Assembly: GCA_037190805.1 (NCBI GenBank)
Contig: JBBCJR010000005.1
Span: 1-64,000, forward strand
From: JBBCJR01 sp037190805
GTDB taxonomy: Bacteria > Pseudomonadota > Alphaproteobacteria > Sphingomonadales > Sphingomonadaceae
Length of the DNA stretch: 64,000 nucleotides
Reading direction: 5' to 3'
Shown: positions 9,015-16,832 of the stretch, piece after piece
Layout of the letters: each line of letters starts with the position of its first letter
How positions within the stretch are numbered: the stretch's first letter is position 1
Notes under the pieces: model-generated
Told to the model about the DNA's origin: nothing
Database searches by the model: none
What the model saw: the letters and a program-made list of their open reading frames with translations, nothing else
Position numbers and translations under genes: made by a program

Positions 9015-11794
9015 AAAAACAGCTTACGGAAACTCAGCTGGACCGAGCGGCCGAGGGCATCGAGATAGGCCGGCTGATAGCCGATCGGTGTCGTCCCGGT
9101 CGCGTCCGTGACCCGCTGACGGCTGTTGAACAGATTGGTGATCGAGAATGTCACTCTCGCACCACGGAGGAAAGGATGTTCCCGCGCGATCGGCTGTTGG
9201 CCGAGGTCCGCGAACAGTCTGAGATTGAGGGTGGCGAGGTCCTCGAAACGCAGATCCTGAACACCGCCGCGCACTTCGGTCCCGCTCTGCCAGGCGCCGG
9301 TCAGCCGGGCGCCGAGGCCATTGCGGGTGAGGCCCGCCTGCACCTCGACCTCGTGCCGGGGTTGGCCGCCCGAAGCGCCCACCGCATCCCCGTCCAGCAG
9401 ATCGAGACGCGGTCCATTCTCATGGATCAGGATGTCATCGCGCATGTGAAGGGTATGATAGACAGCCAGCTGCAACCGGGTCCCACCCCTGCCCGGTCCG
9501 CCGCCGAAGCCGCCAAAGCCAGGTCCGGCGCCGCCGGGGCCGCCTCCGGCTCCCGGTCCACGCCTTCCTTCTCCACCCGATGCGGGCGCGGCACCGGCGG
9601 TGGGGGTTCCGCCCGCAGCTTGGGGCGATCCCTCCGATGCGGCACCGCCGCCCTGTGCTGCTTCCCGCTCGCGGCGGGCGCGGAACGCCTCGCGCATCGC
9701 TTCCCGCTCGGCCTCGCTGGGTTCCGGAGGTGTCGAAATCTGCTTGGAGAAGTTGATGCCCCAGCGGAGCTGCTCCTGCGTCTGGCGCGCGAAGTTGATC
9801 GGCCGGCTGTCGACGCGCGTCAGCTGGCCCGCTGCATCACGCGTGAAGCGATCGGGGAACGCCGCCTCGATCGCCGCCGTCGCCGCCGGGAAGGTTGCGA
9901 TCGGATCGCGCACCCGGGTGTGGGTATAGTTGGCCGTCAGCGTGAGGTCGGTCGAGGTCAGCGGCTTCACGGTCAGGCCCAGCCTGATCCGCCGCCGGTT
10001 GTCGGCATCGAGGGTGGGATTACCGCCCGAAAGCCGTGAGATGTCGACGGTTTCGCCGCGCACATAGTCGAACACCCGCGCACCCAGGGTCAGCACGGTC
10101 GGATTGCCGAGTTGCTGAACGGTGGGCGCCCCCTCGTCCTCGGTCACCGACAGCATGATGCGGACGGGCTTGATCGGGGTCCAGCGCAGGCCGTAACCGA
10201 AGGTCTTGAGGCCGCCGAAATCCGACAGCTGGTCATAACCGAAATTGACATTCGCGGACAGGTCGCCAAGCGCCGACAGCACGGCGCGCCGGGCACTCGC
10301 GATCGGCAGATCGAGGCTCACCTGCCCCTTCGCGGTATCGCGCGACAGCCGGGCCGAGGACGCCACGCCCGAGCGGGTCGACGAGGAGTCGAAATCGCTG
10401 AGCACGCCGCCAACCTTGATGGTGGCCGATGCCGCGCCCGCGGGAAGCTGGAACAGCGTGCCGTTCAGCACGCCCTCGACGTCCGCCGTGCTGACTGTGG
10501 ATCGGGCCCGATCGAGCAGCGGATCGCCGAGCGTCAACGGCCCATAAGGGTTGAACAACGGGTCAAGCGCATCGAGACGCGTCTGGAACTCGGTCAGGTC
10601 GAAACCGGATTCGGTGCGCGTGCGGCTGTGGCTGCGATCGTAATTGCCTGTCACCGACCATTGCCACCCCGGCAGGCTGCCGTTGAGGGCGACGCCCAGG
10701 TGCCCGGTGACGTCGCGACTGCTCTGGCCTAGGGCGCCACCTTCCGACAGATAGCGGTAGAGCGCGGTATCGCCGGCAAAGGGCGAATAGGGATTGCCTG
10801 CCGGCAGCGACAGGCGCGCACGCGCCAGACCCTGCGTCGCGTCGCTGTCGCTATAGGACAGCGTCCCGTTCACCGTCGCCGCGACGTTGCCGAAGATGGT
10901 ACGGCTATAGACCGCGTTCAGGCTGAGGGTATCGGTCGCGGGCAGCAAGGTGCGATAAGGGCTGAGGTCGGATGCATTGATGCCGCCCAGCGCCGCGAAA
11001 TCGGTCAGCGTCGGGATGCCCGTTGCCGCGCCCGTCGGCACCCCGATCACCGTCGCGGGACGGCCGAGCAGGATGGTCAGCGCCGGATCGATCTCCGCAC
11101 CCAATTGTGCGCCGGCGATATTGCCGATGATGTCGTAAGGCTGACGCGAGGTCGCCGAGGTGATGCCGCGTTCGCTCTCATACAGCGCCGAGCTGTGCTG
11201 ATAGTCGAGCGCGATGTTGAGGCGCGTGCCATTGCGCAGGCGCAGCAGACTGGCATTGGCACCGGGGCTGAATTGTCCGCCCTCGGTCGGCAATGCCGCC
11301 GTGACTTCGCCGGTCACCGCGTTGAAACGGCGGCGCAGCACGATGTTCACCACGCGCTGGTCCGCCCGATAGCCGTATTTCAGGGCCACTTCCTCGGGCA
11401 GGATTTCGACCCGCTGGATCGCTTCGGTCGGGATATCGCGGATCTCGCTGCGGCTGGACGTGCGCCGGCCATCAAGCAGGACCACCGGTGGGCCGCCGCC
11501 ACCGCTCGCCGTCTGCGGCCCGAGTTCGGCGAGAAGATCGTTCAGCGAGCTGACACCGAAAGACCGGATATCCGCAGTGGAAAAGGTCACGTCCGGCTGG
11601 ACGTCGCCAATCACGCTGCCTGGCAGGCGCTGACCGGTGACGACGATTTCCTCTCCCTCCGCATAAGGATCGTCCGGGTCCGCAGCCATTGGATCGGCGA
11701 CGGCGGGCGCCGTGCTTTCTGACGTCTGGGCATGAGCGGCAAGGGCCGGCAGACAGACGCTCAGGCCGAGCGTGAAGAGCAGTTTGGCGGACAT
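9011..11794 (-). CDS. TonB-dependent outer-membrane receptor with a Gly-rich insert
   Basis: 927 residues. A signal peptide ends at A-H-A-Q; a TonB-box-like E-E-I-V-V-T-G-Q is near residue 48. The plug contains D-G-R-R-T-S-S-R and R-V-E-I-L-P-E-E-V-A-L-K-Y-G-Y, replacing the usual R-G-P-Q-G-T. The beta-barrel ends in a C-terminal Phe (R-K-L-F-F). A Gly/Pro/Ala-rich low-complexity segment lies at about residues 690-770 (DNA about 9480-9730) just before a barrel strand, and is probably an extracellular loop. This subgroup differs from the three sister receptors further right. A GAGG ribosome site lies before the ATG. The ligand is unknown. Confidence 0.93.
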   Translation of the reverse strand: MSAKLLFTLGLSVCLPALAAHAQTSESTAPAVADPMAADPDDPYAEGEEIVVTGQRLPGSVIGDVQPDVTFSTADIRSFGVSSLNDLLAELGPQTASGGGGPPVVLLDGRRTSSRSEIRDIPTEAIQRVEILPEEVALKYGYRADQRVVNIVLRRRFNAVTGEVTAALPTEGGQFSPGANASLLRLRNGTRLNIALDYQHSSALYESERGITSATSRQPYDIIGNIAGAQLGAEIDPALTILLGRPATVIGVPTGAATGIPTLTDFAALGGINASDLSPYRTLLPATDTLSLNAVYSRTIFGNVAATVNGTLSYSDSDATQGLARARLSLPAGNPYSPFAGDTALYRYLSEGGALGQSSRDVTGHLGVALNGSLPGWQWSVTGNYDRSHSRTRTESGFDLTEFQTRLDALDPLFNPYGPLTLGDPLLDRARSTVSTADVEGVLNGTLFQLPAGAASATIKVGGVLSDFDSSSTRSGVASSARLSRDTAKGQVSLDLPIASARRAVLSALGDLSANVNFGYDQLSDFGGLKTFGYGLRWTPIKPVRIMLSVTEDEGAPTVQQLGNPTVLTLGARVFDYVRGETVDISRLSGGNPTLDADNRRRIRLGLTVKPLTSTDLTLTANYTHTRVRDPIATFPAATAAIEAAFPDRFTRDAAGQLTRVDSRPINFARQTQEQLRWGINFSKQISTPPEPSEAEREAMREAFRARREREAAQGGGAASEGSPQAAGGTPTAGAAPASGGEGRRGPGAGGGPGGAGPGFGGFGGGPGRGGTRLQLAVYHTLHMRDDILIHENGPRLDLLDGDAVGASGGQPRHEVEVQAGLTRNGLGARLTGAWQSGTEVRGGVQDLRFEDLATLNLRLFADLGQQPIAREHPFLRGARVTFSITNLFNSRQRVTDATGTTPIGYQPAYLDALGRSVQLSFRKLFF

Positions 11795-11900
11795 CGGGCC
11801 TCGCAGCAGGGGGTGTGCTGACGGTCCCTAAACAGTCAATGGCAACGCAGGATGAACCGGTACGATGCCGGAACGGAACTTTGGTGGAAGGCCGCGCCTG

Positions 11901-12000
11901 AAAACAAGTAAGCCCCGTCGCTTTCGCGGCGGGGCTCCCTGTAGGAAAGACGCTTGTGGGCGTTCGATCCTAAAATCTGCTCATTTTTCAATCAGCAGGT
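11901..12000 (-). ncRNA. Candidate EcfG-dependent small RNA, about 100 nt
   Basis: The predicted transcript starts near 12000, seven or eight bases past the CGTT element of the EcfG-like promoter at 12007-12032, and ends in the U-rich run after the hairpin at 11911-11936. Three stems are possible on the minus strand: C-T-G-C-T with A-G-C-A-G (about 11975-11996), A-C-G-C with G-C-G-T (about 11950-11963), and the terminator stem with a GAAA tetraloop. A pyrimidine-rich CTTTCCT between stems (minus strand of 11943-11949) could pair with AGGAAAG-like ribosome sites. No open frame longer than four codons is present. Existence is inferred from promoter plus terminator, with no homology evidence. 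Confidence 0.5.
11911..11936 (-). terminator. Intrinsic terminator with GNRA-loop hairpin
   Basis: On the minus strand a 7-bp stem (AGCCCCG/CGGGGCT), one C-A mismatch and a 3-bp stem close a GAAA tetraloop, followed by TACTTGTTTT. The tetraloop appears only on the minus strand, which fixes the direction. It would end the candidate small RNA and also any read-through from the IorB-like gene. Confidence 0.65.
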
Positions 12001-12006
12001 ACTTAG

Positions 12007-12032
12007 AACGGCTGGTACGCCCGAAAGGTTCC
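12007..12032 (-). promoter_or_regulatory. EcfG (general stress sigma factor) type promoter motif
   Basis: On the minus strand the sequence reads GGAAC, 17 bases, CGTT. This fits the GGAAC-N16/17-CGTT consensus described for EcfG/SigT sigma factors of alphaproteobacteria. One such match is expected by chance in a window this size, so the position matters: it is intergenic and followed about 100 nt later by an intrinsic terminator. Confidence 0.5.
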
Positions 12033-12065
12033 CTGAATTTCAAAAAAGAACGGCGCAGAATGGAA

Positions 12066-14204
12066 TCACGCCGAAGCCACGGCCTCCAATGCCTTCTTCA
12101 CCGGCAGGTCGCGAAGGCGGATACCGGCGGCAGCGTCGATCGCATTGACCAACGCGCCCGCCACCAGCGACGTCGCCACCTCGCCGATACCACCCGGCAC
12201 CTCGCTGCTGGCGACGATTTCATGGACCACGGCGGGCGCTTCGGCGAGGCCCAGCACCGGATAGTCGCCAAAGCTGCTTTCCGCGACCCGGCCCTGATCG
12301 ATATTGATTTCGCTGTAGAGCGCCGCGGACAGACCGAATAGCGCCCCACCCTCGAGTTGCGCGGCGATGCCGAGCGGGTTGACCGGTACACCGCAGTCGA
12401 CGACGCAAGCGATGCGATGCACGGTCAACTGGCGGGCCCCGTCGACGCTCACCTCGATCACCATCGCGCCATAGCTGCCGAACGCCTTCTGGATCGCGAT
12501 GCCCCGGCCGCGACCGGATGGCAGTGGCTGCTCCCAACCGGACAGCAGCGCCACGCGGTCGAGCACATGGCGCATGCGCGGATCGGTGATCAGCGCGCGG
12601 CGATAGGCGACCGGATCGGCGCCGGCCTTCCTCGCCAGCTCGTCGACAAACCCTTCCTGGACGAACGTGGCGCGCAGCGGCCCCACGCCCCGCCACCAGC
12701 TGGTCGGAACGCCGCCAGCCTCGACCCGCGCATATTCAAGATGGCGGGCCGGCAACGCATAGATCGGGTTGACCGCGCACTCCACGGCATCCGCGTCGAA
12801 GCCCTCATAGCTGTCCGGATACAACCGGGCCATGATCGACGATCCGGCGATACGCTGGTGCCAGGCGACCGGCCGGCCGGCGGCATCAAGACCCGCCTCG
12901 ATCCGGTCGACATAGGCCGGGCGGTACAACTCGTGCTGGATATCCTCCGGCCGGGTCCACATCAGCTTGACCGGATGCGACAGCTGGCGGGCGACGGCGA
13001 CCGTGGTCAGGATGCCGTCGGTTTCCAGCCTCCGGCCGAAGCCACCGCCCATCGGCTGATTGTGGATGGCCACCGCATCCTCGGACATGCCGAGCAGCGC
13101 CGCCACCTCCTGCCGGGCGCCGGCGACGACCTGGGTCCCGCTCCAGACATCGCAGCGGCCGTTCCGGACAGAGGCTATGCAATTCATCGGCTCCAGCGTC
13201 GCATGGGCGAGGAAGGGCTGGCGATAGACGGCGACATGCCGCCCGGCAGCCCCCTCCATCGCCGCCTGATAGCCATCGGTCGCCTTGACGACATGCGCCG
13301 GGCTGTTGGCAGCCGCCTCGATCTCGGCGAAGATCGCGGCCGTCGCGGCGGCGCCATTCGCGCCCTCGTCCCATTCGACGATCAGCGCATCCCGTCCCTT
13401 GAACGCCGCCCAGGTGTTGCGCGCGATGACCGCCACGCCATCAGGCAGGCGGACGATGTCCGTGACACCCTTCACGGCCCTGGCGGCGCTGTCGTCCACC
13501 GACCTCAGCCGGCCACCGAAGATCGGCGACTGCAGGATCGCGCCGATCAGCATGCCCGGCACGGAGAGGTCGATGCCGTACTTCACCGTGCCATCGACGC
13601 GCGGCTGACCGTCCAGCCGGCGGGTGGCGCGTCCGATCAGGCGGAACTGGTCGGGCGCTTTCAGGGCGACTGAGGCCGGTGGCGGATAGGCCACGGCATT
13701 CCGGGCCAGCGCGCCATAATCGATCCGCCGCCCGGACGCGGCATGCGACACGATGCCGTCGCGGGTCGTGCAGCCGTCCGGCCCCACGCCCCAGCCGCGC
13801 GCGGCAGCCGCGATCAGCATCGCTCGCGCGGTTGCCCCCGCGCGGCGCAGCGGTTCGAAACAATCCTGCACCGACAGCGACCCGCCGGTTTCCTGCGCGC
13901 CATAGACTTTGTCGGACGATGCCTGGACGATCGTGACGGCGTCCAGCGCCACGTCTAGTTCCTCGGCCAGCAACATCATCAGGCTGGTCGAAACGCCCTG
14001 CCCCATCTCCGTACGGTGGAGTGTGAGGTACACGCGGCCATCGGGCGCGACCCGAACGAACTCGTTCATGCCGTCAGCGGCGACAGCCGCCACGCCGGCC
14101 AACGCATGACCCGGAATGGCCAGCGCGACCACCAGGCCGCCGGCCGCCTGAAGCACGGCGCGGCGGGTGGGGGCGACATTTACCGGCTCCACGACCACGG
14201 TCAT
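12066..14204 (-). CDS. Xanthine oxidase-family molybdopterin-binding subunit (IorB-like), Tat-exported
   Basis: 712 residues. The ATG at 14204 overlaps the TGA of the upstream small subunit (ATGA), so the pair is translationally coupled. The N-terminus has T-R-R-A-V-L-Q-A-A-G-G and a hydrophobic run, a Tat signal. Molybdenum-cofactor motifs are E-M-G-Q-G-V-S-T, G-G-G-F-G-R-R and the C-terminal G-G-I-G-E-V-A-T-S with the expected catalytic Glu. The closest family type is isoquinoline 1-oxidoreductase beta and periplasmic aldehyde oxidases. Such enzymes often use a cytochrome c subunit as electron acceptor, but none is encoded beside it. The likely reaction is hydroxylation of an N-heterocycle or oxidation of an aldehyde. 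Confidence 0.92.
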   Translation of the reverse strand: MTVVVEPVNVAPTRRAVLQAAGGLVVALAIPGHALAGVAAVAADGMNEFVRVAPDGRVYLTLHRTEMGQGVSTSLMMLLAEELDVALDAVTIVQASSDKVYGAQETGGSLSVQDCFEPLRRAGATARAMLIAAAARGWGVGPDGCTTRDGIVSHAASGRRIDYGALARNAVAYPPPASVALKAPDQFRLIGRATRRLDGQPRVDGTVKYGIDLSVPGMLIGAILQSPIFGGRLRSVDDSAARAVKGVTDIVRLPDGVAVIARNTWAAFKGRDALIVEWDEGANGAAATAAIFAEIEAAANSPAHVVKATDGYQAAMEGAAGRHVAVYRQPFLAHATLEPMNCIASVRNGRCDVWSGTQVVAGARQEVAALLGMSEDAVAIHNQPMGGGFGRRLETDGILTTVAVARQLSHPVKLMWTRPEDIQHELYRPAYVDRIEAGLDAAGRPVAWHQRIAGSSIMARLYPDSYEGFDADAVECAVNPIYALPARHLEYARVEAGGVPTSWWRGVGPLRATFVQEGFVDELARKAGADPVAYRRALITDPRMRHVLDRVALLSGWEQPLPSGRGRGIAIQKAFGSYGAMVIEVSVDGARQLTVHRIACVVDCGVPVNPLGIAAQLEGGALFGLSAALYSEINIDQGRVAESSFGDYPVLGLAEAPAVVHEIVASSEVPGGIGEVATSLVAGALVNAIDAAAGIRLRDLPVKKALEAVASA

Positions 14205-14665
14205 GCGGCCACCATCTGGCCGGAAGCGCGCTTGATGGCGCGGCGGATGCGGACATAGGTGCCGCAGCGGCACAGGTTGGTCATCGCCGCATCGATCTCC
14301 GCCTCGTTCGGCCGGGGCGTCGCGGCGAGGAGAGAGGTCGCCGCCATCAACTGACCGGCCTGGCAATAGCCGCACTGGACGACATCCTCCTCGATCCACG
14401 CCTGTTGCAGACGCTTGCCGATCGGGTTCGCCGCCAGATGCTCGATGGTCTCGACCGTCGACCCGGCGGCATCCGTAAGGGGCACGGTGCAAGACCGGAT
14501 CGGCTCGCCGTTCAGATGCACCGTGCATGCCCCGCATTGGCCAAGGCCGCAGCCGAACTTGGTGCCGGTCAGCCCCAATTCGTCACGCAGCACCCACAGC
14601 AGGGGCGTATCGTCCTCCGCATCGACGGAGACCGGGCGACCGTTGACGGTCAGATTGACGCTCAT
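14201..14665 (-). CDS. [2Fe-2S] subunit of an IorAB-type molybdenum hydroxylase
   Basis: 154 residues, normal for the family. The plant-type 2Fe-2S cluster ligands are in C-G-L-G-Q-C-G-A-C with a later Cys in I-R-S-C. The second cluster is held by C-G-Y-C-Q-A-G and C-R-C-G-T-Y. It passes electrons from the molybdenum subunit to an acceptor. It has no signal of its own and probably rides through the Tat system folded with the large subunit, as is known for this family. It lies 18 bp after the amine-dehydrogenase-like gene and overlaps the large subunit by four bases. Confidence 0.94.
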   Translation of the reverse strand: MSVNLTVNGRPVSVDAEDDTPLLWVLRDELGLTGTKFGCGLGQCGACTVHLNGEPIRSCTVPLTDAAGSTVETIEHLAANPIGKRLQQAWIEEDVVQCGYCQAGQLMAATSLLAATPRPNEAEIDAAMTNLCRCGTYVRIRRAIKRASGQMVAA

Positions 14666-14683
14666 GTCCGAAAGCTTTCCGGG

Positions 14684-16597
14684 TCAGGTAAGACCGCGAT
14701 TGATGAGGGTTTCCTGGACGGCGCGATGCGCCTCGTCGATGGCGGTATTAGTGAACGCGGCTCCACCGGAATCGGCATTGGCGATCGCGATCCGGCCGAA
14801 GTTGCGGCGGCCGATGACGTGCGGCCGTTCATTGTCCGGCATGTCGGGGTCGCCCACCGTGTCATAGGTGTAGGAATAGCCGTGCGGCCAGCGATTGGCG
14901 GTGATCGCCAGAATGTCGCGCGCCGGATCGAAGCCGCCCTCGGACAGCGCCCGACCCATGTCGGAACGGATGTTGCGTTCGACATCCTCGAACGGCGTCT
15001 CCAGCATCTGGGTACGGCCCAGCCGGTTCTGGTCCTTGCGCGGCAGGCCGGGGCTATTGGGATTTCCAACCATGTGCACGACGATCGGCTGCGCGGGATC
15101 GTCGGGGAACTTGTAGCTGCCCATCGACACCGGGATGTCGAGCGACATGTTGGGATGATAGGCGCTGGGCGAATGGATCGAGCTGACGCCCAGCTTCTTC
15201 CACGCCTCCCAGTTGCGGACGAGGACGTTGGTGTAGATCATCGGCACCTTGGAGGCGTAGTGCAGCGCCACCTTCTGTTCCTGTGGCAGGGCGGGGACGA
15301 TGAACGGGATCACCATGTTGAAGCAGGCCATGATGACGTTGGCCCCGCGCACCTGATAGCGCTTCCCGTCCTTCACATAGACGACGCGAACGCTGTCGGC
15401 CTTGCCGGGCGCGCCGATATGCTCGACCCGAATGGCCATGGAACTGAGCCTGAGGCGGGTCGGGTTCGCCGCCAGATCGAGGCCCTGATAGTTCACGCGC
15501 TGGGTGACGATCTCCGCCGGCCCATAGGGGCCGCCCTGGAACGCCGTCGGCACCAGCCGATTGACCAGCAGGCGGGCGATGGTGGCATTGCCGTCGGGAA
15601 AGTGAAAATCATACTCTTCGCGATAGGCGGCGGGGCCGCCGATCTGCATGCCCTGGAACCCGGGCGCACCGGATTTTGCCGCGATGAACGCCGGGCAGGT
15701 GTCGACCCGCATGTTGTTGCGAAAGCCCCGGCCGAGAAAGAAGGGCAGGCTACCCGGCAGCATGCCCGCATGCTTCATCAGGAAGTCCTGATAGGTCATC
15801 CGCCGCAGCGCCTCAGCCTTCTGCTCGGGGTCGAGCGAGGGCATGTAGTCGCGCTTCTCCGTGTGGATGCGGATGAGGTCGGCGCGCACCGGCGCGCTGA
15901 GCGGCGCGGCGCGGAAGAAGGCCGCCCAGTCCGTGGGCTGCCCGGCCGGCGACACGACCAGCTTGTCGCGCTGGAAATGCTCCTTGGCGAAGAAGGTGCC
16001 GCGCCCCATGCCCCGGTAGAGGTCGCGGTTCAGATAAGTCGGATAGCTGGCGACGTCGATGCCCAGCTCCTTGACTGTCTGCTTGGCCAGATAGCTGTAG
16101 GGAAACGGCGTCTCGATGCTCATCGTGCCGCCGTAGCTCATGTACATGCGGCCTTCGTGGTGGAACTCGTTCCGTTTGGCGTGGCCGCCGAAATCGTCGT
16201 GATTGTCGATGATCAGGATCTTGCGATCGTCGCCCAGCGCGGTGCGATAGAAATGCGCTGCCGACAGGCCGGAGATGCCGCCGCCAACGATGACCAGATC
16301 ATAGGCCTCGCCGGTGTCGTCGGCCGATATGTCGCCGGTGAAGTCGCCGTCACGGGCTGCGTGGGCGGCCTCGTAAGACCCTTCATACTGGCCGCGCAGG
16401 CCCGTCGCGGTAGGTGGGTAATCGCCAGGAGGAACGATCGGCACCCGCGCTTCTGCAGCGCGAGTCGCAGCCGATGCAACGCCCGACGCAGCACCCGACA
16501 GAGCCGCCGCGCCCGCAGATGCCGCCGCTACGCCGCCGATAAAGTCACGACGCGCGATCGGCCGGTCCATCCCCAGCGATGCATCATCCGAGGCCAT
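14684..16597 (-). CDS. FAD-dependent oxidoreductase of the spermidine dehydrogenase (SpdH) family, Tat-exported
   Basis: 637 residues. The Tat signal has R-R-D-F-I-G-G near residue 16 followed by an Ala-rich hydrophobic run. The dinucleotide fold is V-I-V-G-G-G-I-S-G-L-S-A at about residues 101-112. D-N-H-D-D-F-G-G-H-A-K-R-N-E-F-H and Y-G-G-T are typical of Pseudomonas SpdH-like proteins. Members with known activity oxidise polyamines to aminoaldehydes; many others are uncharacterised. It is first in a minus-strand operon with the IorAB-type genes, so I infer that the amine-derived aldehyde may be the substrate of that enzyme. The promoter must lie in the 235 bp before the divergent amidohydrolase. 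Confidence 0.88.
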   Translation of the reverse strand: MASDDASLGMDRPIARRDFIGGVAAASAGAAALSGAASGVASAATRAAEARVPIVPPGDYPPTATGLRGQYEGSYEAAHAARDGDFTGDISADDTGEAYDLVIVGGGISGLSAAHFYRTALGDDRKILIIDNHDDFGGHAKRNEFHHEGRMYMSYGGTMSIETPFPYSYLAKQTVKELGIDVASYPTYLNRDLYRGMGRGTFFAKEHFQRDKLVVSPAGQPTDWAAFFRAAPLSAPVRADLIRIHTEKRDYMPSLDPEQKAEALRRMTYQDFLMKHAGMLPGSLPFFLGRGFRNNMRVDTCPAFIAAKSGAPGFQGMQIGGPAAYREEYDFHFPDGNATIARLLVNRLVPTAFQGGPYGPAEIVTQRVNYQGLDLAANPTRLRLSSMAIRVEHIGAPGKADSVRVVYVKDGKRYQVRGANVIMACFNMVIPFIVPALPQEQKVALHYASKVPMIYTNVLVRNWEAWKKLGVSSIHSPSAYHPNMSLDIPVSMGSYKFPDDPAQPIVVHMVGNPNSPGLPRKDQNRLGRTQMLETPFEDVERNIRSDMGRALSEGGFDPARDILAITANRWPHGYSYTYDTVGDPDMPDNERPHVIGRRNFGRIAIANADSGGAAFTNTAIDEAHRAVQETLINRGLT

Positions 16598-16756
16598 AGT
16601 TTTCCCTTTCCCTGTCTTTTCGATCCTTGTGCGGCAAAGTTATCGCGAACCTCGCCCATTGCCCACCATTTCGAGTGCCTGGAAGATGGCGACTTTAGCA
16701 CCCGACAGGTTGCACGCAATGCACCGCCTTGGCCCTGATCCCGACTGACGCGGCTC

Positions 16757-16770
16757 TTGACGATCGACAA
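16757..16770. promoter_or_regulatory. Imperfect 14-bp palindrome in a divergent promoter region
   Basis: TTGACGATCGACAA matches its reverse complement at 12 of 14 positions. It lies between the starts of the SpdH-like gene (minus) and the YtcJ-type amidohydrolase (plus), about 60 bp before the latter. It is similar in length and outer bases to the TTGACC-type repeats at 27489 and 33176. The rest of the 235-bp gap holds no recognisable gene. Confidence 0.35.
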
Positions 16771-16832
16771 TGATGTGATGCCAATTATGCGCCCGGTTCA
16801 TCACGACACAAAGGCCGGCAAGGGGAGGAATA

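Noticed and set aside
14405..16738. Long plus-strand frame opposite the SpdH/IorA genes
   Set aside because: Antisense shadow; the minus-strand frames have FAD, Fe-S and Tat motifs.
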